This document shows, in pieces, positions 45,979-54,663 of a stretch of 64,000 nt of DNA. Made by a program: the position numbers and the translations under genes. The notes below the pieces were generated by a model. The model was not told where the DNA came from. It searched no databases and worked only from the letters and a program-made list of their open reading frames with translations. Position 1 is the stretch's first letter; each line of letters opens with the position of its first letter. The stretch is from Salipiger thiooxidans (GTDB lineage: Bacteria > Pseudomonadota > Alphaproteobacteria > Rhodobacterales > Rhodobacteraceae). The stretch is taken from assembly GCF_900102075.1 (NCBI RefSeq), contig NZ_FNAV01000006.1, forward strand, positions 186,001 through 250,000. Reading direction: 5' to 3'.

Positions 45979-46676
45979 CCGCGCCGCTGGTCTCGATCCT
46001 CGACGACGAGCCGACGATCCGCGCCATCCTCTCGGAGGCGCTGACCGAGGCCGGGTTCCGAACCATGGCCTTTGCCCGCGCCACCGAGTTCGAGGCAGCG
46101 CTGAAGCGGGCGACGCCGGACCTGTGCCTCGTGGATCTCGGGCTGCCGGATCGCGACGGGCTGAGCCTCGTGCACCGGCTGGCGCTGGAACAGGGGGCGG
46201 CGGTGATCATCATCTCGGGGCGCGCGCAGGTGCAGGACCGGGTGACCGGGCTCGAACTTGGCGCCGACGACTACATCATCAAGCCCTTCGACCCCGCCGA
46301 AGTGGTGGCCCGCGTCCGGGCCCGGCTGCGCGGGCCGCGCGCCGCGCCGCGCGGGGGCGACAGCGCGCGCTTCGCCGGATGGACCGCGCATTTCGACCGC
46401 TACGCGCTCGAGGACGAGACCGGTGCCGAGACCCCGTTCAGCCATGCCGAGGGCGAGGTGCTGCGGCTGTTCCTCGACAGCCCCAAGCGGCTCATCACCC
46501 GGGCGCAGATGCAGGAGAGCCTCGGTGGCGCCGCGGGCGAGAGCTTTGACCGGGCGATGGACGTGCGGATCTCTCGGCTGCGCACCAAGCTTCGGGAGGA
46601 CCCGAAGAACCCGCGTCTGATCAAGACCATCTACGGCGCGGGGTACATCTTCCTCGGCGACGTGGAGTGGGTCTAG
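45975..46676 (+). CDS. OmpR-family response regulator
   Basis: 233 residues: receiver 1-120 with Asp10-Asp11, phospho-acceptor Asp54 (CLVDLGLPDRDG), Ser81 and Lys103 (IIKPFDP), and a winged-helix effector at 130-230 (SFDRAMDVRISRLRTKLREDPKNPRLIKTIYGAGYIF). The GAGYIF end and KTIYGAGY are typical. Partner of the hybrid kinase. Target genes not evident; aqpZ follows 185 bp downstream behind a terminator. Confidence 0.92.
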   Translation: MTAPLVSILDDEPTIRAILSEALTEAGFRTMAFARATEFEAALKRATPDLCLVDLGLPDRDGLSLVHRLALEQGAAVIIISGRAQVQDRVTGLELGADDYIIKPFDPAEVVARVRARLRGPRAAPRGGDSARFAGWTAHFDRYALEDETGAETPFSHAEGEVLRLFLDSPKRLITRAQMQESLGGAAGESFDRAMDVRISRLRTKLREDPKNPRLIKTIYGAGYIFLGDVEWV

Positions 46677-46683
46677 GGCACGT

Positions 46684-46717
46684 CCCGGGTCACCGGGGCT
46701 GACGACCCGGGGCCTTT
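46684..46717 (+). terminator. Terminator of the kinase/regulator operon
   Basis: CCCGGGTC (46684-46691) and GACCCGGG (46704-46711) with a 12-base loop, then GCCTTT. Eight bases after the regulator stop. Confidence 0.7.
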
Positions 46718-46760
46718 GCCATTTCGGGGTGCCCCGAAGACACATCGCGCCTGCCCGCGA

Positions 46761-46803
46761 CCTGCCGCTCGCACACGCAATTTCGCTTTGTGCGAGCGGC
46801 AGG
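46761..46803. repeat. Long perfect inverted repeat upstream of aqpZ
   Basis: CCTGCCGCTCGCACA (46761-46775) and TGTGCGAGCGGCAGG (46789-46803): 15 perfect base pairs around a 13-base loop. A nearby GCCTGCC (about 46750) could compete for pairing with GGCAGGC. No T-run, so not a plain terminator. 58 bp before the aquaporin start. Confidence 0.85.
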
Positions 46804-46861
46804 CGGTGGCACTATACCTGTGCTTGAATTTCAGAAAATAGACTCTCGCAAGAGGTATTTC

Positions 46862-47593
46862 ATGGAACATTCCGGAAAATACGCCGCCGAGTTCATCGGC
46901 ACCTTCTGGCTGACCTTTGGCGGCTGCGGCGCGGCGGTGCTGTCCTCGGCCTTCCCCGAAGTCGGAATCGGCCTCCTCGGCGTCTCGCTCGCCTTCGGTT
47001 TGACGGTGCTCACCATGGCCTATGCCATCGGCCACGTCTCGGGCTGCCACCTCAACCCGGCGGTGACCGTGGGGCTGGCGGTCGGCGGGCGGTTCCCGAT
47101 GTCGGACGTGCTGCCCTACATCATCGCGCAGGTGCTGGGCGCGGGGCTCGGGGCGGCGGTGCTCTACGTGATCGCCAGCGGCGTGCCCGACTTCGACGCC
47201 GCCGCCTCGGGCTTTGCCGCCAACGGCTACGGCGCCCACAGTCCGGGAGGCTATTCGCTGATGTCGGCCTTCGTGGCCGAACTGGTGCTCACCATGATGT
47301 TCCTCTTCATCATCATGGGCACGACACACGGGCAGGCGCCGGTGGGCTTCGCGCCGCTGGCCATCGGGTTGGCGCTGACGCTGATCCACCTGATCAGCAT
47401 CCCGGTCACCAATACCTCGGTGAACCCGGCGCGCAGCACCGGGCCCGCTCTTTTCGTGGGCGGCTGGGCGCTGTCGCAGCTCTGGCTGTTCTGGCTGGCA
47501 CCGCTCATGGGCGGCGCGCTTGGCGGGGTGCTCTACCGCTGGCTCAGCCCGACGCCGACGGGCAGCGTCGAGGGCGGCGTTCCCAGCAGCTGA
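46862..47593 (+). CDS. aqpZ: Aquaporin Z
   Basis: 243 residues, six membrane helices and two NPA loops: HLNPAVTVG (Asn65-Pro-Ala) and SVNPARSTG (Asn188-Pro-Ala, Arg191). His176 and Arg191 fit the narrow water-specific filter of AqpZ. Carries water across the inner membrane. ATG 46862 gives [17 protein letters not shown], matching the family start; an upstream ATG in the same frame lies by the hairpin and is unlikely. Confidence 0.94.
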   Translation: MEHSGKYAAEFIGTFWLTFGGCGAAVLSSAFPEVGIGLLGVSLAFGLTVLTMAYAIGHVSGCHLNPAVTVGLAVGGRFPMSDVLPYIIAQVLGAGLGAAVLYVIASGVPDFDAAASGFAANGYGAHSPGGYSLMSAFVAELVLTMMFLFIIMGTTHGQAPVGFAPLAIGLALTLIHLISIPVTNTSVNPARSTGPALFVGGWALSQLWLFWLAPLMGGALGGVLYRWLSPTPTGSVEGGVPSS

Positions 47594-47621
47594 CGCCACG
47601 CGCGGCCGGTCAGGGGGCTGC

Positions 47622-48068
47622 TCAGGGGGCTTCGGGCTCTTCCGACAGCAGCTTGACCAGCTCGCCCTTCATCTGCTCGAGCTCGTCGCGGTAACGCGAC
47701 GGGCCGAGAATGCTCAGCGCCGCGTCGAAATCGGCGAGCACTTGCGCCTCAGCGTCCTCGATGGCGGTCATCATGTCGCCGTCGATGTCCTCGAACATCG
47801 AGCGCAGCGACACCGAGGTGCGGTTCACCGCCGCCCGCAGCCCGCCCGAACGGTCGGGCTCGCCGCCCAGCGCGGTGATGGTTGCGGAGATGCGGTCGCA
47901 CTGTTCGAGGTGCAATCCCCGGAACTTGAGCGCGATGTGGCGGAATTCGGGTTCGGCCTTTTCGGTCATTTCCTCGAACCAGGCATGGGTCTCGACGCTG
48001 CGGGACAACAGGTCCTGCAGGGTCACGAGCTGGTCCTCGGTGGCATTGATCGGCTGAACATCGTTCAT
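47622..48068 (-). CDS. DUF2383 (PA2169-like) ferritin-like protein
   Basis: 148 residues, mainly helical, matching the PA2169/DUF2383 four-helix-bundle family: TLQDLLSRSVETHAWFEEMTEKAEPEF and LEQCDRISATITALGGEPDRSGGL. Family members are stress-related with no proven activity; a partial set of carboxylates (EKAEPEFRH, HLEQ) could bind metal. Single gene, convergent with aqpZ. Confidence 0.82.
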   Translation of the reverse strand: MNDVQPINATEDQLVTLQDLLSRSVETHAWFEEMTEKAEPEFRHIALKFRGLHLEQCDRISATITALGGEPDRSGGLRAAVNRTSVSLRSMFEDIDGDMMTAIEDAEAQVLADFDAALSILGPSRYRDELEQMKGELVKLLSEEPEAP

Positions 48069-48129
48069 GGCGTCTGTCCTCGGCTGCTGTCCCCGACCGG
48101 GGCGTCACGCACCAACGCCGCAATGCGGC

Positions 48130-48180
48130 GAGGGGTTCCCGCCGGGGTGCCGGGGGTTTATCCGGTGGCCCCCGTGGCCC
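48130..48180. repeat. Partial dispersed repeat (48069-48180 gap)
   Basis: CGCCGGGGTGCCGGGGGTTT then ATCCGGTGGCCCC: a worn copy of the family at 27538. Nothing else is seen between the two genes. Confidence 0.4.
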
Positions 48181-49380
48181 CTACCCCAGCGCCGCCACCG
48201 CCCGCGCCAGCGTGTTGAGCCCGGTCACGAGGTCGGCCTCGTCGGTGTCCTCGGCGAAATCGTGACTGATGCCGCCGATCGAGGGCACGAAGAGCATCGA
48301 GACAGGCATCAGCCGCGCCACGTTGGTGGCATCGTGCAGCGCGCCCGAGGGCATCACGCGCCAGCGGTCGGGCGCCTCATCGCTCGCGGCCCGTTCGAGG
48401 GCGCCGCGCAGGCCGGGGTCCATCGCCACCGGGTCGAGGCCCAGCATCGGGCCAAAGCCCGGCTCCATCCCCATCTCCTGTGCGATCTCGGCGGCGGCGG
48501 TGCGGATGATCTCTTCCATCCGCGCCAGCCGGTCGGCATCACCGTCGCGCCACTGCATCGAGAAGCGCACCCGACCGGGCACGATGGAGGCCGCGTTGGG
48601 GTGCACCGCCACGTGGCCGATGGTCCAGACGGTCTGCGGCGTCATCACGTTGGCGAAACGCTCGGCGATGCGCGCGTTGAAGCCCGCAAGCGCCTGGAAC
48701 GCGTCGCGGCGCAGGTGCATCGGCGTGGTGCCCGCGTGGTTCTGCTGGCCGGTGAAGGTGATGTGCATGTCGCGGATGCCGACGATGGCATCGACCACCC
48801 CCAGCTTCTCGCCGCTGCTGTCGAGCACCGGCCCCTGTTCGATGTGCATCTCGATGTAGCCACTGAACCGCCCGGGATCGACGAAATCGCCGCGCCGCAC
48901 GCCGAAGCGGGCGCGGGCCTCGGCAAAGCTCAGGCCCCCGGCATCGTGCAGCGCGTCGGCGCCCTCGAGCGTCTGGTTGCCGGCCCAGACCGAACTGCCG
49001 GTGGTGACGCCGAAACGCCCCTCCTCGTCCTCGAAGGACACCACCGAGACCGGCGGCCCGCCCGCGGCGCGCGCCGCGCGCGAGATCTCGAGCGCCGCGA
49101 TCACCCCGAGCGCGCCGTCGAGCCAGCCGCCCTCGGGCTGGCTGTCGGAATGCGAGCCCATCAGCAGCGAGCGGCCCTCGGCGAGCCCGAAGAGCGAACC
49201 CACCGGGTCGTAGTGCGGCTTGAGCCCGGCCTCGGACATGCGCATCGCCAGCCAGTCGCGCGCGGCGATGTCGGGATCCGAGAAGCCCGGGCGCGACACC
49301 CCCTTGCCGACGCCAGAGGCCCCGAAGCGGCGCAGGGCGTGCAGGTCCTTGAGGAAACGGTCGGGATCGACGGGCAGCAT
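48181..49380 (-). CDS. M20-family Zn-dependent amidohydrolase (carbamoylase/hydantoinase type)
   Basis: 399 residues. Metal ligands: [19 protein letters not shown] with His76-type and Asp, [10 protein letters not shown] with the catalytic Glu pair, HIEQGPVLD, and a final His near [33 protein letters not shown] is the dimerisation domain. Hydrolyses an N-carbamoyl amino acid, allantoate or related compound in nitrogen salvage; which one cannot be told. No ure/hyu neighbours. Confidence 0.88.
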   Translation of the reverse strand: MLPVDPDRFLKDLHALRRFGASGVGKGVSRPGFSDPDIAARDWLAMRMSEAGLKPHYDPVGSLFGLAEGRSLLMGSHSDSQPEGGWLDGALGVIAALEISRAARAAGGPPVSVVSFEDEEGRFGVTTGSSVWAGNQTLEGADALHDAGGLSFAEARARFGVRRGDFVDPGRFSGYIEMHIEQGPVLDSSGEKLGVVDAIVGIRDMHITFTGQQNHAGTTPMHLRRDAFQALAGFNARIAERFANVMTPQTVWTIGHVAVHPNAASIVPGRVRFSMQWRDGDADRLARMEEIIRTAAAEIAQEMGMEPGFGPMLGLDPVAMDPGLRGALERAASDEAPDRWRVMPSGALHDATNVARLMPVSMLFVPSIGGISHDFAEDTDEADLVTGLNTLARAVAALG

Positions 49381-49464
49381 GGGCGCACTCCTTTGACCGC
49401 AAGCCTGCGCCCGGGTCGGAGCGATGTCAATTTATCATGAGAAATTCGGCGGCATGGCGTAGCG

Positions 49465-49635
49465 GGCTGCGAGGGTCTGCCTCAGCCTCACACCATGAGC
49501 CCAGCGGGCAGTTGCAAGGTTTGACTCGCCCGACGCCCCATGATCCCGGCAGGCAGGCGCAAGGCCTACCTCTGCCACGGGCCATATCCCGGCAGGCGGG
49601 CGCGAAGACCTGCCTCAGCCCTTCACCATGATCGC
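49465..49635. repeat. Degenerate copies of the thioesterase 3' end
   Basis: The end of the minus-strand thioesterase reads, on the plus strand, CCTGCCTCAGCCCTTCACCA then TGATCGCC (about 49611-49636). Related sequence GTCTGCCTCAGCCTCACACC then ATGAGCCC lies near 49478-49503, with an intermediate copy around 49540-49575 and shared CCGGCAGGC.GGCGC blocks. The 49381-49614 gap holds no gene. Confidence 0.6.
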
Positions 49636-50052
49636 CTCGAGCCGCGCCCGCGCCGTGTCGGGGATCGGCGTCGGCCGGGTGTCGGGATCCACGGCCACGT
49701 GGACGAAGAACCCCTCCACGCAGGCGATGTCCTCGTCGTTGCGGAAGATGCCGATCTCGAAGCGCACCGAGCTCGTGCCCAGCCTGCCGACCCGAATGCC
49801 CGCGTGCAGCACGTCGGGAAAGCGCGCCTCGGCGTGGTAGGTGGCGCCGCTCTCGACCACGAGGAAGCGCAGGCCGCCCTCCTGCGCGATCTCCATCCCC
49901 TGCTCGATCTGCCAGAGGCTCACCACCGTGTCGAAATAGGACAGGTAGGTAACGTTGTTGATGTGACCGTAGGTGTCGTTGTCCTTCCAGCGGGTCTGGA
50001 TCTCGCGGAAGGCATGGTAGGCGGAGCGGGGTTGCGGGGGTCTGCGTGTCAT
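49615..50052 (-). CDS. Acyl-CoA thioesterase (4HBT hot-dog family)
   Basis: 145 residues of the hot-dog 4HBT family. The motif RWKDNDTYGHINNVTYLSYFDT contains the catalytic Asp (DTYGH type, as in YbgC-like enzymes). Cytosolic hydrolysis of acyl- or aryl-CoA thioesters. Its start overlaps the TIGR02186 stop by four bases, so it is cotranscribed with the TauE permease gene. Confidence 0.88.
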   Translation of the reverse strand: MTRRPPQPRSAYHAFREIQTRWKDNDTYGHINNVTYLSYFDTVVSLWQIEQGMEIAQEGGLRFLVVESGATYHAEARFPDVLHAGIRVGRLGTSSVRFEIGIFRNDEDIACVEGFFVHVAVDPDTRPTPIPDTARARLEAIMVKG

Positions 50053-50813
50053 CCGGATTTCAGCGCCCTGAAGGCGGCCGAGGCGCCCCAGCCCGCGGCG
50101 ATGGCAATCACCAGCGACAGCAGTCCGTAGAGCGGCGGCTGGTTGCGCGAAAGGTTGTAGAGCCAGCGCTCGAGCCCGACCTTGCCGACCTGGATCACCG
50201 AGGCGTGCTGCGAGACGACGCGGCCGCCGCGGGTCAGGTAGACGCGGGTGGTGTACTCGCCCTCGACGATGTTGGCGGGCATCGAGATCGCGGTGTCGAA
50301 GAGCGTGCTGTCGCGCAGCTCGACGGTGTTCGGGCGCTGCTGGTAAAGCCCCTTGCTTTCGCGCAGGCGGATCAGCGCGTCGGTGAAGCTCTGCGAATCC
50401 TCGATGCTCATCGGCGCCCCCACCGAGCGGATGGCGCGCGCGACCGAGACCCGGTGGCGCAGATCCTCGACGTCCGAGATCACGTCGCCCCACGCGGCCG
50501 AGGTGGCCACGGCGTAGAACGAGGGCGCGGCGTCGATCTCAACCGCGTCGGTGTTGACCCAGATGCCGAGCCTCCGCTCCTTGCGCCAGACGGTGGCCGG
50601 GGTGACCGGCCCCGCGACGGTGACAATCACCTGCAGCGGCGGGTCCGAGCGGATCGGGGCCTCGCGCTTGACGGCACCGAAGATCAGGATCTCGGAGCCG
50701 TCGAAATCGGCGGTGATGTTCACGCTGTCCTTGCTGAGCCCCATGACCACTTCCTCGGCCCGGAGCGGCAGCGCGACCAGCGACAGCAGAAGGAGAAGCA
50801 GCGCCCGCATCAT
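50049..50813 (-). CDS. TIGR02186 family protein
   Basis: 254 residues with a signal peptide or anchor (1-19) and one C-terminal membrane helix (225-245), the rest likely periplasmic beta structure (VNITADFDGSEILIFGAVKRE, TRVYLTRGGRVVSQHASVIQVGKVGLERWLYNLSRNQPPLYGL). This matches TIGR02186, an alphaproteobacterial family usually next to TauE permeases. Probably an accessory of the TauE transporter; no function proven that I know of. Overlaps both neighbours by four bases. Confidence 0.85.
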   Translation of the reverse strand: MMRALLLLLLSLVALPLRAEEVVMGLSKDSVNITADFDGSEILIFGAVKREAPIRSDPPLQVIVTVAGPVTPATVWRKERRLGIWVNTDAVEIDAAPSFYAVATSAAWGDVISDVEDLRHRVSVARAIRSVGAPMSIEDSQSFTDALIRLRESKGLYQQRPNTVELRDSTLFDTAISMPANIVEGEYTTRVYLTRGGRVVSQHASVIQVGKVGLERWLYNLSRNQPPLYGLLSLVIAIAAGWGASAAFRALKSG

Positions 50814-51721
50814 TCGCCCCCCGTCCCGAGTTCGTAGAGGTCGGCCGGGGTCAGGAACAGGTCCAGCGCCAGCTTGAAGCAGACCAGCAGCACCAGCGAG
50901 GCCAGCGCAATGCGCAGCTGTTCGGCCTTGAGCCGCGTGCCGATGGCGGTGCCGAACTGCGCCCCGATGACACCGCCGATCAGCAGCACCAGCGCCAGCA
51001 GCACGTCGACCGTCTGGCTGGTGATGGCGTGAGCCATGGTGGTGAAGGCGGTGACGAAGATGATCTGGAAGAGCGAGGTGCCGACCACGACCTTGGTGGG
51101 CATCCCCAGCAGGTAGATCATCGCGGGCACCATGATGAAGCCGCCGCCCACGCCCATGATGGCCGAGAGCACGCCGACAGAGACCCCGACCAGCAGCGGC
51201 GGAATCGCCGAGATATAAAGGCCCGAGGTGCGGAAGCGCATCTTGAAGGGCAGCCCGTGCACCCAGCCGTGATGGCGGCGCTTGGGCACCGCGCCCTTCT
51301 TCGAGCGGCGCAGGGCGTTGAGGCTCTCGATGAACATCAGTCCGCCGATGATGCCGAGGAAGACGACGTAGCAGAGCCGCACCAGCAGGTCGACCTGGCC
51401 CAATTGCTTGAGAAGGTTGAAGATCCAGATCCCCAGAGCCGCCCCCACGAGACCGCCGCAGAGCAGCACCGTGCCCATGCGCAGGTCAACCGTCCGTCGC
51501 TTGAGATGCGCGAGCACCCCCGAGACCGAGCTGGCGACGATCTGGTTGGCGCCGGTGGCGACCGCCACCGCGGGCGGGATCCCCATGAAGAACAGCAGCG
51601 GCGTGATCAGGAAGCCGCCTCCCACGCCGAACATGCCCGAGAGAATTCCCACCAGCCCGCCAAGGCCGAAGAGCAGGAAGATGTTGACCGAGACCTCGGC
51701 GATGGGGAGGTAGATCTGCAT
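50810..51721 (-). CDS. TauE/SafE-family sulfite exporter permease
   Basis: 303 residues, about eight membrane helices. Two repeats of the family motif: GILSGMFGVGGGFLITPLLFFMGIPP near 22 and GVLSAIMGVGGGFIMVPAMIYLLGMP near 183. Moves a small oxyanion or organosulfonate such as sulfite or sulfoacetate; substrate is unproven. First gene of the TauE-TIGR02186-thioesterase operon. Confidence 0.9.
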   Translation of the reverse strand: MQIYLPIAEVSVNIFLLFGLGGLVGILSGMFGVGGGFLITPLLFFMGIPPAVAVATGANQIVASSVSGVLAHLKRRTVDLRMGTVLLCGGLVGAALGIWIFNLLKQLGQVDLLVRLCYVVFLGIIGGLMFIESLNALRRSKKGAVPKRRHHGWVHGLPFKMRFRTSGLYISAIPPLLVGVSVGVLSAIMGVGGGFIMVPAMIYLLGMPTKVVVGTSLFQIIFVTAFTTMAHAITSQTVDVLLALVLLIGGVIGAQFGTAIGTRLKAEQLRIALASLVLLVCFKLALDLFLTPADLYELGTGGE

Positions 51722-51819
51722 GGCGCGACTTTGCGAGCGCGGCGATAATTTGGCAAGCGGCGGAAGACGCTTTGTCTTCGCGCCTGCAGCAGTTTCGCCA
51801 CCCTGCTCCGGCGCGACCG

Positions 51820-52512
51820 TCAGCGCGCGTGAAGGCCGGGCGCGCGCAGCAGCAGCCAGAGGCAGAAGCCGCTCTCGGCCAGCATCGGCAGCAGGTAGGC
51901 AGGCGCGAAGGCGGCGCCGAGCTCGGGCGCGAGGAAGCGCAGCGCGCTGCCCGCGATGTAGACCAGCCCTGACGCCGCGATCAGCCAGCCCAAGAGCGCC
52001 GGTCGTGCCCCGGCGCGCGCCAGCAGCCAGCCGGTAAGCAGGCAGTTCACCCCGAAGAACACCAGCCCGAGGTCGTAGCCGTGCGCCTGCAGCGCCATGG
52101 CAAGCTGCGCCGTCGCGGCCCCTGCCTCGCCCTGCATCTCGAGCGTCAGCAGCGCCCCCGCCTGGAACAGCAGCGACGCGGCGATCAGCCCGGCCTGCAC
52201 CAGACGGAAGACCATCGCCGCCAGCGCCACCGGCGCGCTGACCGGGCGCAGGAGCTGGTAGAGCAGCACCGCCAGCGCCACGTCGGCGAGCGCCATGACG
52301 GTGTCCGCAGCGAGGCTCGCCCGCAGAAGCCCCGGTCCCGCGAGGATCCGCGCCGCCGTCTCAGCCGCGTTGCCCGGCACCACCAGCGCCCCGCGAAAGG
52401 CAAGCTCGCTGGTGAGGCCAAGTGCGATGATGCCGAGATAGAGCACGCCTGCGGCGCGGGCGGCGCCGAACGGGCGGCTACGGGCGGGGCTGGCAGGACG
52501 GGCGTCGAACAT
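51820..52512 (-). CDS. DUF4386 membrane protein
   Basis: 230 residues, six or so membrane helices, recognised as DUF4386 by the GVLYLGIIALGLTSELAFRGALV start, the paired helices ADTVMALADVALAVLLYQLLRPV, and the GWLIAASGLVYIAGSALRFLAP tail. Function unknown. Single gene, divergent from no clear regulator. Confidence 0.85.
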   Translation of the reverse strand: MFDARPASPARSRPFGAARAAGVLYLGIIALGLTSELAFRGALVVPGNAAETAARILAGPGLLRASLAADTVMALADVALAVLLYQLLRPVSAPVALAAMVFRLVQAGLIAASLLFQAGALLTLEMQGEAGAATAQLAMALQAHGYDLGLVFFGVNCLLTGWLLARAGARPALLGWLIAASGLVYIAGSALRFLAPELGAAFAPAYLLPMLAESGFCLWLLLRAPGLHAR

Positions 52513-52635
52513 CGGGGCGGCTCCGGCGGCCTGGAGGGTGCCCCGAACCTAGGGGGTTTTGCCGTCCCTGAGTACCGTTTTCAGGCCCGGATTTTTGTGG
52601 TCCGGATTGCAGGGCGTCCCCTGCCCGGGCCCGGC

Positions 52636-53301
52636 TCAGCGCGGGCGCAGGCCGTCGAGGAAGATGCTGATCGAACGGTCGCGCCGGACCGCCTTCTGCT
52701 CGAGAGGGACATGTTTGCCGCTCGAGGTCATGAGCGCGTGCAGCGCATTGCCCATGACCATGTCGACCAGCAGCTCGGCGGCCTCGTCGGGCGTCATGTC
52801 GTGGCAGGTGACCTCGCCCTCCTCCAGCGCGGCGTCGAGCTCGGCCGAGATGTAGCGGATCAGCGCCCCGCGGCCGGTGGCGTCGAACTCGCGGGCTATG
52901 CCGGGATAGACCGGCGCCTCGGCGATCACCGCACGCATCAGCTCGAGCGGCGCATGCTCGAACTCGGGGGTGAAGTTCACCGTCAGCAGCTTGCGCAGCC
53001 GGTCGGGCAACGGCAGCGCGCGGTCACCCTCGTCGAGCGGCCGGAAGATGGTGCCGCCGATCCGGGCGAAGGCGGCGCCCAGCAGTTCCTCGCGGCTGGA
53101 GTACAGCGTGTAGAGCGTGCGCTTGGACATTCCCGCCCGGCGCGCGATCGCCGCCATGCTCACGTCTTCCAGCCGGCACTGGCACAGCAGCTCGCGTACG
53201 GCGTCGAGCACGATGTCCTGCCGGGTGGACTGGTCGATCTGCACCGGCCTGCCCCTCCGCCGCTGGATATAGCCGCAGCACTCCGATGATGGTTTTCGCA
53301 A
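52636..53301 (-). CDS. TetR-family repressor of the RND pump
   Basis: 221 residues if started at TTG 53301, chosen because AGGAG at 53309-53313 is seven bases before it. Helix-turn-helix at about 40-65 (DVSMAAIARRAGMSKRTLYTLYSSREELL), then a TetR C-terminal domain with DEAAELLVDMVMGNALHAL. A longer frame to ATG 53382 adds a Cys-rich leader that overlaps the promoter and is less likely. Divergent from mexAB-like genes and likely their repressor. Confidence 0.85.
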   Translation of the reverse strand: MRKPSSECCGYIQRRRGRPVQIDQSTRQDIVLDAVRELLCQCRLEDVSMAAIARRAGMSKRTLYTLYSSREELLGAAFARIGGTIFRPLDEGDRALPLPDRLRKLLTVNFTPEFEHAPLELMRAVIAEAPVYPGIAREFDATGRGALIRYISAELDAALEEGEVTCHDMTPDEAAELLVDMVMGNALHALMTSSGKHVPLEQKAVRRDRSISIFLDGLRPR

Positions 53302-53358
53302 ATCGCGTCTCCTGTGCTGCGCTGCCGCGAAATTTGTCTGAGTCTCCGCGCTGCACTC

Positions 53359-53387
53359 TTTACAAAACCTGACGGTTTCCATAACGG
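53359..53387 (+). promoter_or_regulatory. Pump promoter with TetR-type operator
   Basis: A -35-like TTTACA (53359-53364) and TAACGG (53382-53387) are 17 bp apart. Between them AAACC (53365-53369) and GGTTT (53374-53378) form an inverted repeat with TGAC centre, a likely repressor site. Confidence 0.55.
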
Positions 53388-53441
53388 GTTGCAAGACCGA
53401 TCCGCACATGAGCGGCTCTTTGCCTTCTTCGGAGAGACATT

Positions 53442-54626
53442 ATGCCCCAAGGATTCTTCCGATCCCTGCGCGAAAAGCTTGTGATCGGCGGCCTGTTTGC
53501 TGCCGCATCCGCCCTTCCCGTCGCCGCGCAGCAGGGCGAGGCCCCGCCGCAGCCGGTGACCGTCGTCACCCTCGAATCGTCCGACGTGACGCTGACCTCG
53601 GCGCTTCCGGGCCGGGTCACCGCCTCGGGCGTGGCCGAGGTCCGGCCGCAGGTCGGCGGCATCATCGACGAGCGCCTTTTCGAAGAGGGCCGCGACGTCA
53701 CGCGTGGCGACCCGATGTACCGCATCGATTCGGCCACCTACGAGGCCGCCAAGGCCGCGGCCGAGGCATCGCTGGCACAGGCCGAGGCGCAGCTTGCCTC
53801 GGCAGAGCGCGAGGCCACCCGTCAGAACGAACTGCGCGAGCGAAACGTCGCCAGCCAGCAGACCCTGGATGACGCGCTGGCCGCGCGCGACGTGGCCGCC
53901 GCGTCGGTGAAGGTCGCCGAGGCCAACCTGCTGTCGGCCAACATCGACCTCGACCGCACCACGATCCGCGCCCCCATCTCGGGCGTCGCGGGCCTGTCGG
54001 AGGCAACGCAGGGCGCGCTCGTGACCTCGGGCCAGACCACCGCGCTGACCACCATCCGCCAGCTCGACCCGGTCTATGTCGACGTGACCCAGTCTGCCGC
54101 CGAGGTGCTGCGCTGGCGCCGGTCGGGCCAGCAGGTGGCCGAGGATTCCTCGGCCGTGGTGCACCTGCGTCTCGCCGATGGCGAGATCTACGAGCACGCG
54201 GGCTACCTCGCCGCCGCGGAGCCGCACGTCAACGAGCTGACCGGCGTGATCGTGCTGCGGCTCGAGTTCCCGAACCCCGAGCGGCTGCTGCTGCCCGGCA
54301 TGTACGTGCAGGTCGAGGTGCCCCAGGGCCAGATCAACGGTGCCATCCTCACCCCGCAGGAAGGCGTGACCCGCGACCGCCGCGGCCGCCCGGTGGCCAT
54401 GGTGGTGAACGCCGAGAACGTCGTCGAGACCCGCGAGCTGACCGTGCAGAGCGATCAGGGCGCCAACTGGGTCGTGACCGGCGGGCTCGAGGCGGGTGAC
54501 CGCATCATCGTCGCCGGTCTGCAGAAGGTCTCGGTCGGCATGACCGTGACCCCGCAGGAGCGCAGCGCCGAGACCGAGGGAGGCGCAGAGCAGGCGCCTG
54601 CCGCCGACGCGCCCGCCAAAGAATAA
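53442..54626 (+). CDS. RND efflux periplasmic adaptor (MexA/AcrA-like)
   Basis: 394 residues with signal peptide 1-29 ([17 protein letters not shown]). Lipoyl half-motif near [30 protein letters not shown], long alpha hairpin coiled coil (95-165), second half [25 protein letters not shown]. There is no lipobox cysteine, so it is not a lipoprotein. Bridges the inner-membrane pump and an outer-membrane channel. 37 bp before the pump gene. No tolC-type gene follows, so the channel is encoded elsewhere. Confidence 0.93.
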   Translation: MPQGFFRSLREKLVIGGLFAAASALPVAAQQGEAPPQPVTVVTLESSDVTLTSALPGRVTASGVAEVRPQVGGIIDERLFEEGRDVTRGDPMYRIDSATYEAAKAAAEASLAQAEAQLASAEREATRQNELRERNVASQQTLDDALAARDVAAASVKVAEANLLSANIDLDRTTIRAPISGVAGLSEATQGALVTSGQTTALTTIRQLDPVYVDVTQSAAEVLRWRRSGQQVAEDSSAVVHLRLADGEIYEHAGYLAAAEPHVNELTGVIVLRLEFPNPERLLLPGMYVQVEVPQGQINGAILTPQEGVTRDRRGRPVAMVVNAENVVETRELTVQSDQGANWVVTGGLEAGDRIIVAGLQKVSVGMTVTPQERSAETEGGAEQAPAADAPAKE

Positions 54627-54663
54627 GCCGCTAAAGCCGCGCCACAGGCGCCAGGAGTCCGCA

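Noticed and set aside
53302-53382. N-terminal extension of the TetR repressor to ATG 53382
   Set aside because: It overlaps the pump promoter and operator, lacks a ribosome-binding site, and a well-spaced AGGAG precedes the TTG at 53301.
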